DNA of 64,000 nucleotides from Clavelina lepadiformis (GCF_947623445.1 NC_135243.1:19910479-19974478), one strand, 5' to 3'. Shown: positions 34,501 through 48,743, numbered from the stretch's first letter. Notes: generated by a model not told the origin, from the sequence alone. Program-made: numbers and translations.

Positions 34501-34963
34501 TTATCAGGCAACAATGTCTATGGTGAAGATATAGTGACTTTACTCAGTGAGATTGGCAATGATGAAAGACGATGTGCTTATATTTTGATGGAAAAAATAT
34601 GCCCAAAACCATTGGATAATATATTTGTTACGGCTAGTGGTCACCAAAAAGTAAATGCCATCAGCGAATTTGGGACTTACGGAGTTATACTGACGTAAGT
34701 TTGTCTGTGTTGTTCTTATTTTCTCAACAGAACTCAGTTTATTTTATTTTTTTTAAATACAATAAACTTATTTTGTAATTAGACCTACTATTTTTTCAAT
34801 GACCGAAATCGTAGAAAATTAACTTCTTCTCCATTGCAGCCGTGGAACTGAAATAATTGAAAATTATTCTGCCGGCCATCTTCTGCGTTCGAAGTCCCAC
34901 GAACATAATGATGGCGGCGTCGCCGCCGGAGTTGCCGTCCTAGATTCACCATTGCTTGTTTGA
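31521..34963 (+). CDS. GSS: Glutathione synthetase (eukaryotic type)
   Basis: Joins gamma-glutamylcysteine and glycine with ATP to make glutathione in the cytosol; it works as a homodimer in the ATP-grasp fold. Nine exons in phase: 31521-31643, 32596-32741, 32854-32926, 33171-33604, 33697-33766, 33865-34056, 34332-34413, 34508-34694, 34840-34963. Total 476 aa (human 474). Key stretches are [20 protein letters not shown] helix, [48 protein letters not shown], the ATP-binding [21 protein letters not shown], and the substrate-binding loop [13 protein letters not shown] at the C-terminus. The ATG at 31521 gives the usual N-terminal length; another in-frame ATG lies 30 bp upstream at 31491. Exon 4 has a TAGCAG tandem acceptor (33168-33173). 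AATAAA lies at 35000-35005. Confidence 0.96.
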
Positions 34964-36697
34964 AGGCTGCAATTACAACTGACCGCACAAGCAAACAGAA
35001 ATAAACTCACATACCAATTGTCAGCCGCCGTTGTTTGCGAACCACCCTCGATTGTAAGCCGCACTGGAACATGATGTACATTGTACAGTAAGCTCCTGCA
35101 GTATACTCTCTATGCTCTACGACAGTGTCGCATACAGAGAAATAAAAGAACAAAGACAGTTATTATTATTGATAAATTGTGGGCGTGTGGCTAACATGAA
35201 AGCACCGGATGAAATTTTGGTTTGATAAAAACAAAGAATTCGCAAAAGTATTAATAAAATAATTTTACAAGCCGTGGCTGACAATCGAGTAATTATGTAC
35301 AATACATGTAGAAAATTAAGAACGAAAAGCGTATTTCTACGTAGTAATATAGTCCAAGTAGCTTAGTTCAACATTGGCCTATCGTCATTATATTTGCGCT
35401 ATTGTATCTATTATGCGGAATCGCGTAATTCCTGAAAGACTAAGAGAGTCTGTCGCCAACGATTGGCTGTCCACGGAAGAGTTGAAAGCTGTATATTAAA
35501 AGCTGTTTTAATTGCAAATGTGTATGTGCAATTTATCTGTTGAATTTCGTTCGACTGAATCCTCATTAATTACAAGTTTTAGTCCCGTTTTAATAGGCAA
35601 GGAAAAATGCAGGAATTCTACGCCTAGTTAATTCGAAGACCGTGTCAGGTCCCGGCTGGTCTGCCAATCTATGATGTCTATTACCACTTCTGCTTAATGT
35701 GGAAAATCCCTTGCTTTCAAAAATCACATATGCTGTGAGGCTGAGTTGATTTTTCCTTATCCGATTTTCAATCTTGATTTTTTCACCTTGTGCTACGTCC
35801 GTCGCGATGCAAAGTTTAATGAAATTGATTTTTGTTTTTTTTTCTTTGCAAGTACTTCCGAGCGAATTCCGCGGGCTATGCAATAATTAAGTTATATTTT
35901 TCAATAAATGTTCCAATGAAAGACGTAACTCTGTCCTAAACTATAGTTATTGATGTAATAAAATCGCTTACATACCTGCAATATGTTTATTGCGCTGCTA
36001 TTAGAAAGGTCCTGGTACACCATTTGCTGTTAATTATGATCATCAATTTGTCATGATCATCCTGAGTCCCGGCTAGACGTTGTCTACGTACACACATGTT
36101 TATTAGGCAACTCCTGAATACTGGAGAACTATTGATCATGGAAATCCCTGCCCTGCTTGTGTTTGAACTTTGAATATCCTGCTGCCTGTTTCAGAAACAA
36201 AAACTTCAGCGTAGTTTTTCCTACAGCAAAATGACATCATTTGTGCGTTGCCAGAGTTTTTACGATATTTCTTCGAATATAAGACTGTTAGCTACATTAT
36301 TTCTGAAATCAGGGAGCCTTTAGGCTCTGTAAATGTCAGTGGAGACCGTAAGGTACGCTTTTTCTCGAGCGAAAGTTTGACATCGGTATGCTCAGCTTAC
36401 TTCATTTGTACATGCATGAGCTGATGTCAGCATAATCTATGACAAAACAATTGGACTTGCATAGTCCGACTACAGCGACCGAGAAATAAATCCGAGCAGC
36501 AGCCACAGCAAAGCAATCTCGACATTCGGAATCAATTGCCGTAGGTAATTGCTTGATAAACTTTATCTTTATCACCCACCAATAGAGCTCCATCACTCAC
36601 ATCTCTCTTTACTTCAAATTATTTATTTCAGCAATCACTGTTCACAAAAGAATTAAAGAAAAGGCAGACCGATCAACATATAAACACACATGTTTAG
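34964..36697. other. Convergent intergenic region between GSS and cPLA2
   Basis: Lies between the 3' ends of two convergent genes. It contains the GSS poly(A) signal near 35000 and, on the other strand, the cPLA2 signal (TTTATT at 36622-36627). No exon or clear repeat recognised in between. Confidence 0.5.
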
Positions 36698-39600
36698 TCA
36701 ATGCTTCATGATTCGTCGTCGTTTTCTCTCAATTGCTTCCTGCAGAGCAGCGTGGATTTCCTGTGAATATTTTTTTTCATGAAATTTTCCATCTCCTTAT
36801 AGTTTTTACAGTTGCCAGTCATTCTATATATTGCTGATTTATTAAGCTCGCAAAAAACTTACCTCTTTGTGGCTTGTCACGTTGTGGTACATCAACTCAC
36901 GTAACCGGTCAAAGTCGAGTTTGTTGTATTGGAACTTGAAAGTGCTGTAAGCAGATCCATCACTGAGCACTGGGAAGTCATTGAATTTGCTTCCATCTGT
37001 GAAATTACAAATGTATTAGAATCGAAAAACTTTCAAAAATTCCAACAAAAGCTTTCCAAAAACATTAAAAAAATACCAGAAGGCCTTTCGTTCGATCTTG
37101 GTTTGTAATTGTTTAAGTTTTTAAATGCTTTGTTGGACAAGGTGAACCATAGAACGGTCGGGCAGTCATCGTGGTCGCTTGGGAAGATGAGAAACTCTTT
37201 GGGTGGAAGATTTGTGAGTTCTTCGAAATCAACTGGAGGAAAATGAAGACCAGCTCTCCACGCATGCGCAGCAGCAGATAAAATGGTCTGTATGTGTGTT
37301 AAATTGAAAAATAATTCAACTTTTAAAATTATAAAAGTCTTTATTTTTTACGTATACAGTAGAGAGTAGATATTAACATCAATAAAATGGTAACTGTTTG
37401 GAATGTTAACCGATTATAAAAACAAACTCTTTTAAAGCCTATATATATATAGGCTTATTATTATATTATATATATATATAGGCTTATATTACTATATATA
37501 GGCTTATAGGCCTATATAGGCCTATTCTCAAAATAATAACCGTATTTAATAGATGTTTTTCTTATAAAAGTTATCTAAAAAAATACTGCGAACAATTAGG
37601 AAAAAATTTGAAACAATGAAAATATTTTGGACATAAAATCGATTTTTCATATTTCAGTTCATGAAAGAAACACTAATTTATTCAAGTTCAGTTACCGAAT
37701 AATTGAATGTGTCATCAGATTCGTACGCCGTGAAATCCATGACAATCATCAAGTCAAGGCATCTCTGAGGTCGTAGAACTATGCTGGTAGGAGTATTGAA
37801 GAGAATGCCTGTCACATGAAGCAAGTTGAGGTTGTAACAATGTAATTAGCACTTTAAATGCAACTTGATAATGATAATACCAAACAGACAAGACTAAAAT
37901 TCTAGAAGATGAATTTCTATCACCCATAAAATAGTGACAGCCTGTTTTAGAACAATTGCATAGGATTACCTGCGTCAACAATTGATATAGTTTTCTTTTT
38001 AACTGACATCATAATCGTGGGTTTTTGTACTCCTAGTTCTTCTATAAGTTCCTCTCTTTGACCTGCGTCAAAGAGAAAACGGCTATTAAGCCTCTGTTTA
38101 ATCAAATTTCTTAACGTTATGTTTTTAGTAGCAGAGTTTCATCTTTAAACTTACCGCAGCTGTGCGATTCCTGGCTAGCCAATGGATTTAAGGGTACTCT
38201 CACCAATGAATGAAATCCATGAACAAAGTTGTGTAGTTTTGCTGACCGGCCGACGAAAGCGTTACGATCGGTAAAAAAACTCGTTCCAGTAAGTATCGTT
38301 CTGAGACCAACTCAAGCCTTTTCATTCTTTGAAAAGTGATTTTCGATTTAAAAATAAGAACTTACTTCATTGAATCCATCCACCCTCTTTCGGGCTTTAC
38401 ACGCAGGACATTCCTTTCTTCCTCTTTAAGTACAGTGACTAGAAAGAAGTTTAAAATGATTTTTTTTTACTTTTCAAAACACAAAATGTTTAAATAATGT
38501 TGAAATGTTATATGCGTACATTAGTCTTTAATTTAAAAATCAAGTCAACTAATTGTGAATAATAACGAGGTGCATGCTTACAAATGGAACGAAATAATGG
38601 GCACCAAAATTAATGTCATCAAAACAATAAATTGATTAATTCTCAAAGTGCTGGTTTAGGTAATTCACTGACACAAATAGTGGTATCCCGTGTGTTTGGA
38701 TAACAATACGCAAAAATAGCTTTAAAAGTATTTTACCTGGTTCTTCATCGTCCTCGAACTCTGTGTCTGATCCATCAGATTCGATCTGAAACAAAACCTT
38801 TGCTCAAAAACTGTCCAATAAATTCTTTAAAGTAAAGAAGTAAATTTTTTTATCGTTTGACCTCGACTTCACGATTTTCTTTGCGTCTTCTACCGTTGAT
38901 TCGTTCTGACTCTTTAAAAACATTCAGTTTTTAAACTTGTTAAATATTTTCATTGTTTTTGGTAAATAATAAAACAAAAAGAATCCAAAAATTATTCTAC
39001 ATTTGCGTACAATTAAAATACACATATTAAATTTATTTACCAATAAATTTGCTCAGTTCAGATGAATTTTCGGTGCCGTTATTAATAAAGGTTTGGAGGA
39101 GGATAGAAAAAGCGCATCCGGTCATTCCCTGGCTAAAGTGAAGCGGCATTTCCGGTTTTCTATAGGCCAGGAATCCTCCACACCAGCTTGATCCCAACGT
39201 GTCCGGAGGTAGACCGACAGCAAACTCGGGAAGAGAGATTTCGAATGGGGTTTCTTCAAGATAAGCTGTGTAACAAATAACACTTCAATCTGTTGTAAGT
39301 TTTTGATCCCTGACACTTGGCTACAGAGGCAGGACTAACCATGAAACTTGGACGCCCGGACGTTGCTTTTAACGTGCAAAGATGCGAAAATTGGTAGTGG
39401 CACTTTACCGTCATTAACGTAATCTTTCAAATCGCTCAGCCGGGTATCAATGTTCTAAGTATTCATTTCAATGTTAATACAATCGATTGACTTCACAGGC
39501 AGCTAATTAAGTTTAGATTGTTTTGAAACCGATGTTTGGGTGACGTAAGAAGTTGCAAGTTTGTATTCAAATATGGGTCAAAAATTTGTAACTTTTTTGT

Positions 39601-42600
39601 TTTGTAAGATCTTGCTACCTTTTCGCCTAACATGTGTTTGCCCACCAAGAAACCAGGAAAGTAATCAACGAAGCTATATGGTTGTTTATATTTATCTTTT
39701 GACTTTGCCAGATACGCCCTGCAATTTAAAAACAAGATTATCAGAAATTTCCGTGTACAATTAAAATTTTTATATAAAAACAAAGTTTAAACAAATGTAA
39801 ATGCTAATTTTTAAGATAAAATAAAGAATTTTTAACATATGTACAGTAACAAACTTTTTAACACCATAACTGTTTCGACAAACCTGTATTCAGAAAAAGT
39901 ACAAGGGTTCACCATGTCCAAGAAAAGATTGTTTTCAAACCTTTCCCTTAAGCCTTTGTGAAATTCTGTCTGTTCTTCTGAGAGCATTCCTTTCAGTGCG
40001 TAAGCGCTCATAAGATACCTGGTACATTAATGGGTTGAAGCAAGATTCGGGTTAAAACTCAATACAAGTTATGGCGACGTTTAATCATATTTTTGATCAC
40101 GTTTTTGCAAAAAAAGAATTTGAAGACGAATTGTGATGAAAACAGCAAGTTTCTTTTAAAAGGCGAAAACTCCGACATCGAGGTCTAAACATTGATGGTT
40201 TTGATAGTAGGTCTACATAAGTAAAAGCTAACTCACCAAGCCGAGCCGGAAAGGCCAGCGGCGTAGGTGAACATGTCCATCAGTCCTGCGTCGTTTAAAG
40301 CTTCCATAACTCCACACATACCAACTGCTGCGCGATATCCACCGCCAGATGTCACTAAAGATACTACTGGAGTCTAAAAAAACAAAAGACTTGTTTAGCA
40401 ATATTTATGCCACGTTTTGGGTTTGATTTAAAATAAAAAATTTAACTAAGTACATCTTACTTCTTTTAAAGATTGAGGCGATTTTTCATGACCTAGCACT
40501 TTTTTCATATTTTCGAATACGACCTGTAGTCTTCTCTTGCGAAACAATTTCTCTTCTGGATGCATTCCCACGGAATACCGGAAGTCCGGATTAGTCCTGA
40601 AAATTTAATTGCCCAATAAGATAAAAGTTTTTGTTCAAGTAATTGCTGGAAAGTAAATGCTAGTAAATCTTGACAAATTTCTTTGAGTGTGGAAAATTAA
40701 ACGGTGCGCCAAATACAAAATAAACGTTTATTTCGATGTTTTTGTTTAAACGGAAACCTTACCGCTTGGTTTTAATGATTTCTACGTCCAGATATCCGTG
40801 CTAAAAATACATATGGTTAAACAATAATAGCCACTTCAATACTTGAATACCTATTAAATACATCAATTAACAGTTACATAAATGAACAAATAAACATTGA
40901 ACATACTATAATATTTTAATTAAATAAAGAATAAAAAATATTAATTTAAATAAAGTAAATTAAAAAATAAAAATTTTAATAAGGCTACAAATATTTTAAG
41001 AAATTGTCTCAATGATACCATGATGTTTTTTGGAATTACATACACCGTCAAAATCAACTGTTTTCCATGTTGGCGTTCCGAGCTTTACTTCCGACCCGGC
41101 GTTGATTGTTTTCTCGCCAAAGCACTTGTCGAAGAAGTAATTCGTGTCATAAAGTTGAATCTAAAATAAAAATTTATTTGGCTTGTTATTTCCATTGTAT
41201 ATTCCATTGTGTACAAAGCATTCATTCACTAGCGATGAATAGGTGACACTGCACTCTTCTGAGCCTTGAATGTGTTGCACAAGGAAGTAAAGACAAAATT
41301 ATATCTCATTTTACACGTGTTAACAATAGGATAAAAAACGCAGGTTTATATTCACAAATACATAAAGTGCTACATATTCTTACTAAATGGACGCAGACTC
41401 TAGGGCCTCGGTAATCATCAGGCACTTACAGTGGTGCTACAGAATCTGCAGTTAGAGATTTCTATTTTAGTAAATCAAGTCGAATTCGAATTCGTTACTT
41501 GAAATAATATCTTATATTTATTAAGTATTTGAAATTAGCAATCCTTGCTCTTACCCAATAAAAATGCCCAAGTTTAAGACTTAGTTTGATTTTTTTGTTG
41601 GTGACAAGTTTACAATAACAATCTTTCCTGCTTGTAATTATATAAACATTACTGCATAATGAAGTCAAAGATAAAAAGCACAAAACTGATGTCTTTTCAG
41701 GCATAAAAGGTATCTAAAATATTGTGCTAAATGTCGTTTCAACGCAATTGCTTAAATCCAAACTGAGTCAAGTTCCAGTGTTTTTCAAGGTTTGCGGAAC
41801 TATTACTTGATGGAATATAATCATGTCCAGATATTTACCAGCCGTTTGTAAGCATGGAAAATTGGCACGTCGTCTAGGAAGGCGGAATTAACTTGTTGAA
41901 TACCAAAACGGCTTTATATCATCAGAAACAACAGCGTCATTAACTTACGACGACAGGCAAGATGTCTTCATCTTTCAAATCATCCGGAATCACAAATTGA
42001 AACGTTTCGTTGATCTCGCACGTGGGGCAGTCATCTTTCATGTTGAGGGTTTTAAGAACCAAAGAATCAGGAATGGTCGGACAGCTTACTTGGAACTGTG
42101 GGTCCGGTGTATCGACTGAAAATGACATGGTAAGATATTGAAGCAGCGTTTCCAAGAAGATTTAAGTTTACGTTTCTATGGTAGGTTTATATATACGAAA
42201 TGCTTCTTTGACTAATCATTCTGGACTAATCAGTCTCTCAAGAGTAAACATAATAAATTACTATATCAGCGGTTTCCGAGTAAACAACAACATAGTTGTT
42301 CGAGTTGGGTGTAATTCGTGGTCAGCTTACCCATATCCTGAAAGAACGAAATGGACACTTCTCTGCATCGAAGCAACTTTATCGTCAAAACTACCGCAGG
42401 CGTGAAATTGACCTGTATGAATTCATAGGGTATAACGGCACTGTTTTATATGCATCTTATGGCGATTCTTAATCTTACAATGCTTAGTTTTGGTAAAAGT
42501 GTTTCATCGTTTGCTAAACACTTAAAAATGTTTTACGGTTGATTGGTTATCGGCATCAATTATAAATGATACTAATTCCTGAATTGCAAAATTAAACATT

Positions 42601-42760
42601 TTTGAAGCTTTTCAATGACGACAAATGCATTGCAGAAGTAAATATGAGAATAAGTGAACAAAATATTTCACACTTTTACTTTCTTCACCTGATGTTCGTC
42701 AAATGTGCGATGGTGGTCTTCTTCTACTTCGTAGAAATCTGTCAGTTGTGAAGCGGACAT
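36698..42760 (-). CDS. Cytosolic phospholipase A2, group IV
   Basis: Calcium-recruited lipase that releases arachidonate-type fatty acids from membrane phospholipids, feeding eicosanoid synthesis. Twenty exons, listed from the start: 42689-42760, 42331-42412, 41949-42115, 41044-41160, 40763-40800, 40461-40596, 40237-40373, 39884-40018, 39619-39718, 39340-39454, 39041-39265, 38862-38911, 38737-38785, 38366-38438, 38155-38300, 37970-38062, 37696-37808, 37077-37287, 36863-36996, 36698-36760. All phases agree, giving 751 aa (human group IVA 749). The C2 domain (about 20-140) has the calcium loops DMVDTPDPQF and LYDTNYFFDK. The catalytic domain has SGGGYRAAVG (Arg), the nucleophile elbow GLSGSAW (Ser) and IVDAG (Asp of the Ser-Asp dyad). 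An acidic linker (DGSDTEFEDDEEP) and basic C-tail (RKRRRIMKH) follow family layout. The human MAPK-site segment PLSPLS reads PLNPLAS here, so that Ser is absent. Confidence 0.96.
37438..37530. repeat. TA/TAGGC microsatellite in a cPLA2 intron
   Basis: Runs of (TA)n broken by TAGGCTTAT and TAGGCCTATA words, partly palindromic. Simple-sequence repeat, no coding role. Confidence 0.8.
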
Positions 42761-43425
42761 CCTTTGACCAAAGAACAATCTATTCTATTTACACAAATTC
42801 AATAACAGAAATAATACTTTACATACAAACTTCGTAAACTTATTAATTTTTTCGTAATTTATCGTAAAACCTAGAATTTCACTTAAAACGGGAAATAATC
42901 ACATTAAGCGAATAAAAGCACAAACCCAAGCCATTGCCTAATTCAAATTCATAGCGACGTAAGTTTAACGTCGAAGTTTTTAAAAATTTATTACAGATGT
43001 ATTGTATGTGCTTGTGTACAATAGTGGCAAACACCAAAACAACCACCATCTGAACCCTGACGTAACTTCACAACGGCAGTTGCCTGCGACTCATGAAACT
43101 AGTCGACCTACAGTCTATACAAACAAGTGGTAAAAAGTTTTTATCTTTTGTTTACGTGAGCAAAGAAAACGGGCATCACTCAACTTTTCAAACTTTATTG
43201 ATACTAAGGTAAAATTAAAAACGATTGCAAAGATACAGGAATGCAACAAAAACGGTTACGATTTGAACGAGAACAGGCGGGCTTCTACAAAACATGCCTG
43301 GTTCTGGGGCCTATAGCAGGAAATTGCCCATAGCAAGGTTCCGTAGGTACTTTGTTATGCCAAGACATCTTTTGGCAAGTTACACTGGATAAAAGTGAAA
43401 AGTGTTACTTGTAAAGTATTTTGTA

Positions 43426-43777
43426 GGCCAAATGAGACAAAAAACGCGTAATCGCGGACGGTTACGCATTACAGAGAGTGGGGTGGTAGGTTTCGATCGA
43501 TGTTGGCCAAAGTGGATGGAAACATCACGTAGGCTATAGGAATAAAAAAGTTTGCCGTGCACTTGATGAACTCTCTGCCTACAGAAGCTACACTTTCCAG
43601 TATGGACTATATATCGGATATAACAGTAAAACCTAGTCTACTGTATAGCCAATTGTAAGTACATTGCAGCCACTAGCCTCAAAGAGTATAACACTTCCGT
43701 CCAATTTGGGAAACAAACGGTTTCGCTCTTAATTTACGCATAATCGCGGGCGATTACTTGTTTTGTCCCACTTGGTC
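43426..43777. mobile_element. MITE-like fold-back repeat
   Basis: The left end GGCCAAATGAGACAAAAAAC...TAATCGCGG is matched on the right, in reverse complement, by ACCAAGTGGGACAAAACAAG...TAATCGC. This gives imperfect inverted ends of about 40 bp around a non-coding core of about 350 bp in total. No target duplication resolved. Confidence 0.5.
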
Positions 43778-46314
43778 AGTTCAATACCTTACACGTAATG
43801 TTATTCACTTATGTCCGATGTGGTTTGCCATATCTGATTGTCAAAAAAACGTATGTCATACGAACACTTCAGTTGCTTAAATAAACGTTATTGTCGTTCC
43901 ATAAATTTAAAAGGTGCCTGCGGAGAAATTGCCACCTTAAAAATTTTTTTGCAAAAAAATAAAGTTCGAAGGCATCAGTAGCGGATTTCTATAAATCAGT
44001 TTGTTCAAAACTTTGTAATTAAGTCGTAATCAAGGTCTTACTTTTGCTCTCTTGTGCTAACACAAATACTAAATTCTCATGGCATTATGACGGAAAGTCT
44101 AATGCAAAACGCATGAACAACTCTCTATATACAGGCAAACTGTAGACGCCAACTAACAAACTATAGCAAACAAACAAATTTTACTTTGTTTGTGATTTGC
44201 GTGATACAAGTTACGTGCGATTTATTAAACGCATTCTTGTTAATAAACCACAACTAAAAATGTGGGTAAGAAACGTATATATTTGTCGATGCTTTAGCTA
44301 CGTCACATCCTGTGCGTATCAAGAAACCATTGTTTAAGAACAATACAGCAAAAGTTGGTCATGTAAAAAGCGAAATAATAGTAACACTGCTCCGTTGTGG
44401 ACACCATTGTACCAGTGAGATCCTTTTAAAATAGCAACTATCCATAGTAAAGCATAACCATACTCACCATTAGCGTAAAACAATGTAACCGCAGTAAAGA
44501 AAACAAGAAGAACGTCAAAATGCGCAATGCACTGTTTGAATGCAAAGATTGAAAGATTGTGTGATGACGAGAAAATTACTGTACTGTGATACGTCAGTAA
44601 AACTGGAAATGTAAAGTAAATAAGTGATAAATAACAGTTCATGTTGCAATTCAAAATTCAAGCAAATTTACAGAACGCGAATCTCCATGCAATCTGCATA
44701 TGCACGCAATCTACGCGTGGATAAGAATACCGATAGCATCGAGAAACTTTCATCACGCTTTCGGCTATAAACAGACCGCGGCAAATCGAAAGTTTCATAA
44801 TTGCCTATCTCTGTTACTACTTTACCGATTTTAACAAAATTAGTGTTTTTGTTTTCAGTAAAAGTAGAATTTCAAATCAAAAAATAAAATTTCTCCGCTC
44901 TAGTTAGGCTTTAATTCATTCGACTCATAACTCCATTCAGTTAAATATGATAATACTGACTCTTCTGAAATACGTCGTTTTTCTACCATAATAAAATTTG
45001 TTAGAAATACAACAGGTTAAAGGCTTTAATTCGTACCATTATTTTCATTCTACCCGCTTTCCAGTTTAGGCTTACCCTAACACGCCTCGACCATATAAAT
45101 AATGACAAGCAAGTATATCGTAACTGCCGCTAAAAAGTGGTATTGTTTTCTACAAACTACCTTACGAGGAAATAAAGGTTTTTATCGCGTTCCCATAAAG
45201 TTAAGTCTCATTAAGTGTCGCGTTCCCATAAACGATCGAAATAGCCGCAGTAACTTAAAATTTCTACGTTTAATATTTAGCAAACCCTGTGTTAAAGTCG
45301 TTAGTCACATGCTTTATGTATTTGCTCAAACGTCTTTAAACGACTTTCAATACAAACCTCTGAAACTTGTTACCGTTGGTATTTAACTGAACATGCCAGA
45401 ACAAGTATCAGCACAGAGTCTGCAACACAACAAACACGTAAGTGAAGACGATAAGACTTGACCAGATGTCGCAGAGAAGTTATCTGCGTAACGACAACTA
45501 CTTCACTTCGCACATGTACAGTAGGTTCGCTGCACTGGACTATGCTTATTGCACAGGTTAATTGGTTTAAATCGTAGGATATCCTTTTCTTTTTCATACT
45601 TCGGTGTCGCTAATTAGTTCGGTAGTAGCAACACTGCTACATCCTGATTGGTGGACTCAAGAAAGCAAAGTCATGGTTTTTTGCTTCGTATATGCTGTCT
45701 TTTTCTCACTATAGCTTCAGATACACTTTATTGCAGTCACTCACGAAACTCGATTGAAAATTAATGCCTTGCGGTGCTGTATCGTCTGCCTTACTAGATA
45801 GCCTAGGTTAAATAAATGGATTAGTTACTGCTTGACGCTGTGAAATATAATACCTTGATATAACGATTGGTTTTGGCTGTCTTTATCAAACAACTTTATA
45901 TTTTATAGTTTGGTGGTTACTTAACTTTGTCACATACCAAGATGAATCTAATGTATAACCCAGTCTAACTAAATTCTTCATTTTACCTAATATAATGAAA
46001 CTTAATATCATAAATATCTTTTCTCTTAGCCCATAGATGCTTGTTATAAACTATACTAACTGCCTGGCGCAATTTTGGTGAAATAGTCACTTCGGTTCTT
46101 TCATCTGATACCTAACTTATAGGCTAAACAGTATTTACTTGTTGGTTTGTCTCGTTTGCGTTTGCGTCCGCACGAGAATTACCAATGTATGCCTGTAAGT
46201 TCGTTTATGTTTATCAATATAAGATGCTTCCTCGTTAAATTCCACTTGGTATTACGCGCTAGTAATTTCAGGCACGTGAATAATGCGTTAGTGCTTTTCC
46301 GCATCTTTGATGCA

Positions 46315-46520
46315 GCATAGGTTACTTAGAGCTAATCTAAATGCTATAAAAAGCATTGCTGTTGTTTGTTGCAAGTCATAGCCTACGTCATGAGGAAGCA
46401 AAAGTGCTCATTTTATTCGTAGTTGCAATTTTTACAAAACGGCGGTGGCCGCAAGCACAAGAAGCCAAGAAGCTTCGAAAAGGATGCAAGCAAAAGAATT
46501 CAACATTGTATACTGCAGGT
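46315..46520 (+). repeat. Dispersed repeat A, copy 1
   Basis: Shares TAGCCTACGTCATGAGGAAGC and AAAACGGCGGTGGCCGCAAG with 60735-60890 in the same orientation. An older, more diverged copy lies at 47640-47725. Non-coding; length and family unknown. Confidence 0.75.
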
Positions 46521-47639
46521 TTTATATCATACAACCAACATCTAGAGACATTTGAGATAGTGTCGTTGTAAAGTGTATTCTTAATACGCAGATTTGACAT
46601 TCAAAAATATATTTGAGCGGTACCATAACAAATGCCTGTTACAGCAACAATGACCCATTTGATTTCTTTGGCCTGTATCAAAAATTGTACAATTGCAATG
46701 AAATTTCGTAATCGAAGTATTAAATTGTGTGAAATGGCGTTTGGCGTATGTGCATTTTTACTGAACAGTGCAGTTATGGCGAGGTTATGTAGTTGGGTCG
46801 TTGACTGACTCCTGACTCAAGAGGTTACTGTTGTTGACCTCGCTCCAATATAGAATAAATAAAGGTCTTTTGGGCTCAGTAGTTTAATAACGTCACTGTA
46901 CAGTCATAGTATAAGCAGACTGAATCGCAAAACAAACATGAGTCGATTAAATGACACAAGTTTATACAAAATGTGATATTGCTTAAGAGCGCAAGCTAGT
47001 GGCAAACTAGAAAACATCCAACGGCCGCTACACGGTAACTCCTAAAGGTATGTACACTCTCATGTTACAGCCATCATTTTTTGTTTATGTATAAGATACT
47101 GTACAAAAGTGCTTCTTGCAACTGAAAAACCACTGCGTTATGATCCATAATTAAGTTGGAGCTTTATGGATAGTTTTGTCGTCTTCGTCATCTTTTATGG
47201 GCTTATTAAATAAACTTTTAAGCGTTCATTTTATCCTTATACTGCTTTCATATGGATCTTCTTATGACTCAGCCATTTGTTTCTTAATTTTTGGTTATTA
47301 CAGTAACAGGTCCAGTCAATTTATCCAGGTCAATTTCGATTTCTAAGTTTTCAAACTATATTTTCGCAAAAAGTGCATGGGCTAAGCAGTCAATTGACAA
47401 TGCCTAAGTGCAAACCGTCATTATGACACACAGTATATGGACTGAATAGTCCCACGGCCAGCAAATATTCCACTTTAACATCAACATTATGCTCCTACCC
47501 TTTGCTTACAACCTTTTCTAGTTTTATCCGACTTGGTTTTAGGAGCTGACAATTTCATAGATTAGTTCTTAGTTTTTAATTTAATTAATTTTTAGCTCTT
47601 TTGTGCCTCTTTAATTCAGTAGCCTACTGTCTATGGTTT

Positions 47640-47725
47640 TCTTAGAGCTACTCTAGAATGCCATAAAAATCATTTTTATTGCTCTATGCTAACCTTAGGT
47701 CACGAGAAAGTTTAAGTGTTCTTGT
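47640..47725 (+). repeat. Dispersed repeat A, copy 2 (diverged)
   Basis: Aligns to the 5' part of the 46315 copy: an AGAGCTA..CTA.AATGC.ATAAAAA lead, then GGTCACGAGAAAG and CCCAGTTGCCC. Clearly older than the other two copies. Confidence 0.45.
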
Positions 47726-47914
47726 TATTCCCAGTTGCCCTACCGTGAATCCAAACGTGTGTTTCAGGGAAGTATAAGCGCTATAATAAAAGGAAGTTTG
47801 ATCTGTACTTTTTCATCTTTCTCATGTTTTTTAATCTAAAGTGAAGTTTAAATCAAAAACAACGAATTAATTAAATACATTGAATAAGTTAAATGCAATG
47901 AATATGTAATATAT

Positions 47915-48190
47915 AGAGATATGAAGAGTTGCAAACCAACAGTGAAACGAATTTCAAGTAAAATTATGTGACTTTAGTAACTTTGTTTGCATTACTTGCA
48001 AGACATAATTTTTTCAGAATACATGTCGTAATCCTTCAGCGACCTGCAAACAATTTCCTGTTGAACGTTTTCAACAGCTTCGGTTCTGCTCGCTTGTATG
48101 TGTGTTTCGTTGTGTCGTGTTTTGCTGCTGACCAAAAAAAAAGCTGTTGTATATCTCTGTTAGTTGACGCCCAGAATTTTTCATTATAGT
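47915..48190 (+). repeat. Dispersed repeat B, copy 2
   Basis: Second copy of the repeat at 29205-29515, same orientation. Shared words in order are ATGAAGAGTTG, AAGACATAATTTT, CCTGCAAACAATTTC and GTTGACGCCCA. Confidence 0.7.
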
Positions 48191-48743
48191 TCGAAAATAA
48201 TCCAGTCGAGAAAACGTTAATGTTCTGGTTGTCTCGACTCAATGTTTTGTTTTACCAAGTTTAACCAATGAAGAATCAATAAATCAAGATAAATCGAAAT
48301 GACCAATTGTGCTTATTGATGTCGAGACAATTAGACAGCAACTAGCGACAGTTGCATAGGATTTAAGACCAAGCTGATCGTGTTAGCGGTCGAGCTTACA
48401 CAGGCAGTCAAATTACAAACAATACAAACTGAAGTGACTGCTAAAAAATGTCTGTAATCAGACAAGAATAATTCAGCACGAACAGTCGAACTTTTTAGTT
48501 GTGAAATATTTGCACGACCTTGGAGACTCATAATTTAATAATCGATAGAACAGAAGTATCAATCAACTACGTGCTGCAACTTCATGACTTGGTGGTGTGT
48601 TCAACCTATTCAACTACAAGTTTTAACTACAACACTGCACTATTTGTCATAAATAAATCACACAGAATAAATAAAATACATTGAACAAATTATAAATACA
48701 TGAATCTTCCAACAAACGTGAATAACCTGAATCTTCCTCGACT

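Larger units (their letters stand above)
42761..48699. other. Repeat-rich region without a supported gene
   Basis: Upstream of cPLA2 on its strand. Contains the fold-back repeat at 43426-43777 and dispersed repeats at 46315-46520, 47640-47725 and 47915-48190. A 106-codon frame at 44334-44654 (-) looks hydrophobic but lacks any family signature or splice context. No gene called. Confidence 0.45.

Noticed and set aside
44334-44654. 106-codon hydrophobic frame on the - strand
   Set aside because: Hydrophobicity follows from T-rich sequence; no family motif or supporting exon.
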